Source: CAWFXC01 sp963819735 (GTDB lineage Bacteria > Actinomycetota > Acidimicrobiia > IMCC26256 > DASPTH01). From it: 64,000 nt of DNA. The stretch covers positions 2,542,001 through 2,606,000 of the forward strand of contig CAWFXC010000001.1 of NCBI GenBank assembly GCA_963819735.1. The letters run 5' to 3'. The notes under the pieces were generated by a model, which made no database searches, had not been told where the DNA came from, and worked only from the letters and a program-made list of their open reading frames with translations. Below, piece by piece: positions 62,937-64,000 of this stretch (its first letter is position 1; the number at the start of each line of letters is the position of its first letter). Both the position numbers and the translations under genes were made by a program.

Positions 62937-63674
62937 ATGCGGATCCTGCTGGTGTCCGATCTGCACTACACGCTGAAGCAGCTCGACTGGGTCGTGTCCG
63001 TCGCGTCCGAGTACGAGTTCGTCGTCGTGGCCGGCGACCTCCTCGACATCGCGTCGATCGTGGAGCCCGACGCCCAGATCGCAGTGGTGCTCGAGTACCT
63101 GTCGCGCATCGCGGCGAAGACCACGGTCGTCGTGTGTTCGGGCAACCACGACCTCAACGCCGAGAACGGGCACGGCGAACGCGCTGCACCGTGGCTCGCT
63201 GCCGCGCGCGACGCCGGCGTCTTCGTCGACGGGATGCGCCTCGAGACCGACGGTGTGCTGGTGACGGTCTGCGAGTGGTGGGACGGCCCACTCAGTCGTG
63301 ACGACGTCGACCGTCAGCTCGCCGACGACGCCGCGCTGGTCGGCGACCGCCAATGGATCTGGGTGTACCACGCGCCGCCCGACGACTCGCCCACGAGCTG
63401 GACGGGCAAACGGCACTATGGCGACGAGGAGCTCAACGCGTGGATCGGGAAGCACCGGCCCGCGATCGTGTTCTGCGGTCACGTGCACCAGTCGCCGTTC
63501 GCCTCGGAGGGCGACTGGGTCGACCGCGTCGGTTCGACGTTGGTGTTCAACTCGGGCCGCCAGATCGGCCCGGTGCCCACCCACATCGAGCTCGACACCG
63601 CCGAGGGCATCGCGACGTGGTTCTCGCTCACCGGGATCGAGGAACGCAACCTCGCCGACGTGGAGAGTTCGTAG
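62937..63674 (+). CDS. Calcineurin-like metallophosphoesterase
   Basis: 245 residues from ATG 62937. Dimetal motifs in order: LLVSDLHY (DxH), VVAGDLLD (GDxxD), VCSGNHDLN (GNHD), a His in VYHAPPDD, and FCGHVHQSPF (GHxH). Substrate may be a cyclic nucleotide, a phosphodiester or a protein; sequence does not tell. The neighbour on the other strand appears to hold a cyclic-nucleotide-binding domain. Confidence 0.9.
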   Translation: MRILLVSDLHYTLKQLDWVVSVASEYEFVVVAGDLLDIASIVEPDAQIAVVLEYLSRIAAKTTVVVCSGNHDLNAENGHGERAAPWLAAARDAGVFVDGMRLETDGVLVTVCEWWDGPLSRDDVDRQLADDAALVGDRQWIWVYHAPPDDSPTSWTGKRHYGDEELNAWIGKHRPAIVFCGHVHQSPFASEGDWVDRVGSTLVFNSGRQIGPVPTHIELDTAEGIATWFSLTGIEERNLADVESS

Positions 63675-63686
63675 CCGGAGGGCCGA

Positions 63687-64000
63687 CTAGTACTCGGGAT
63701 CGGGGTCGCGCGCCGACCGGAGCCGGCTCCCGGTACCGCCACCCCGCATGAGGCTCCCGAGCACGACGTCGACCATGCCGAGGCCGCCCTCGTGATCGGC
63801 GTACTGCTGCTTAATGTCGACGAGGTAGGTCGTCATCACCTGGAGCCGCCGGGCCAGGAGCCGGGCGAGCGCGAGCGGCAGGGCCGTCTCCTGTTCGAGC
63901 AGCGTCGGCGCGTCGTCGATCACGGCCAGCACCGATCGTTCGTCGGCGATCACGTCGGCGGTCGCGCCGACACCGAGGAGCAGCGACATCTCGCCGACGC
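63687..64000 (-). CDS. Cyclic-nucleotide-binding-domain protein (partial, 5' end outside window)
   Basis: About 104 C-terminal residues are visible. VGEMSLLLGVGATADVIADE matches the phosphate-binding cassette region of the CNB fold (G-E-x-S-L-L followed by A-x-V), and the helix LPLALARLLARRLQVMTTYL matches its C-helix. No DNA-binding domain follows, so this is not a CRP-type regulator unless a domain precedes. The chain ends about 45 residues after the C-helix. The true start lies beyond 64000. Confidence 0.7.
   Translation of the reverse strand, partial: VGEMSLLLGVGATADVIADERSVLAVIDDAPTLLEQETALPLALARLLARRLQVMTTYLVDIKQQYADHEGGLGMVDVVLGSLMRGGGTGSRLRSARDPDPEY

Overview
The window is a gene-dense, very GC-rich bacterial chromosome segment with no rRNA, tRNA, CRISPR array, insertion sequence or phage gene that I can see. 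It looks actinobacterial, most plausibly from Acidimicrobiia or a relative. The evidence is coenzyme F420 biosynthesis (cofD, cofE), F420- and mycothiol-linked enzyme families, a long-form hibernation factor beside secA, an Eis-type acetyltransferase, a DUF5719 protein, many GTG starts, and many genes whose start codon lies 6-10 nt after a TANNNT -10 box, which suggests leaderless transcripts. The exact taxon is inference. As I remember it, the order accC/birA, LytR-type protein, rmlD, wbbL-like, manC, F420 genes, manB, isomerase, ahcY, comF, hpf, secA parallels the M. tuberculosis Rv3285-Rv3240 region, so most of this is an old actinobacterial core neighbourhood.

Layout. 1-4.3 kb: biotin carboxylase (partial), biotin ligase, and the pabB/pabC pair for p-aminobenzoate. 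4.4-15.2 kb: envelope polysaccharide block, with two tandem LytR-CpsA-Psr ligases, rmlD, a repeated element, UDP-glucose dehydrogenase, UDP-glucuronate decarboxylase, two family 2 glycosyltransferases, a His-rich membrane-anchored protein, a GDP-mannose pyrophosphorylase-like enzyme and a second epimerase. 15.2-22 kb: GMC oxidoreductase with a Tat-exported partner, an ABC exporter, and an F420 operon in which the FbiB functions are split over two genes. 22-31 kb: a 1157-residue membrane glycosyltransferase, DUF5719 protein, thioredoxin-like protein, FtsH, CPBP protease and a zinc-ribbon protein. 31-39.3 kb: a large membrane protein, phosphomannomutase, Trm112-like protein, sugar-phosphate isomerase, Eis-type acetyltransferase and adenosylhomocysteinase. 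39.3-50.3 kb: an overlooked 47-residue membrane protein, comF, hpf, DUF2079 protein, secA, prfB, ftsE, ftsX, an M23 hydrolase with coiled coil, and a peroxiredoxin. 50.5-64 kb: accessory genes, including an HMCES-type DNA-protein crosslink factor, a luciferase-like F420 oxidoreductase, a DNA methyltransferase with an extra C-terminal domain, and a DUF2254 membrane protein.

How the genes work together. ManB, the isomerase and ManC would feed GDP-mannose; RmlD feeds dTDP-rhamnose; Ugd and the decarboxylase feed UDP-glucuronate and UDP-xylose. The glycosyltransferases would use these donors and the LCP proteins would attach the finished polymer to peptidoglycan. FtsEX and the neighbouring M23 protein form a likely divisome hydrolase module.

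The most unusual item is the gene at 53650-56295. It encodes one 881-residue protein that joins a complete glutamine-dependent asparagine synthetase to a domain resembling the F420-0:gamma-glutamyl ligase family, next to a divergent F420-type oxidoreductase. A second theme is technical: six genes carry eight apparent frameshifts, mostly at short G or C runs, which points to consensus errors rather than decay. A third is a 69-bp direct repeat that sits in the initiation region of ugd.
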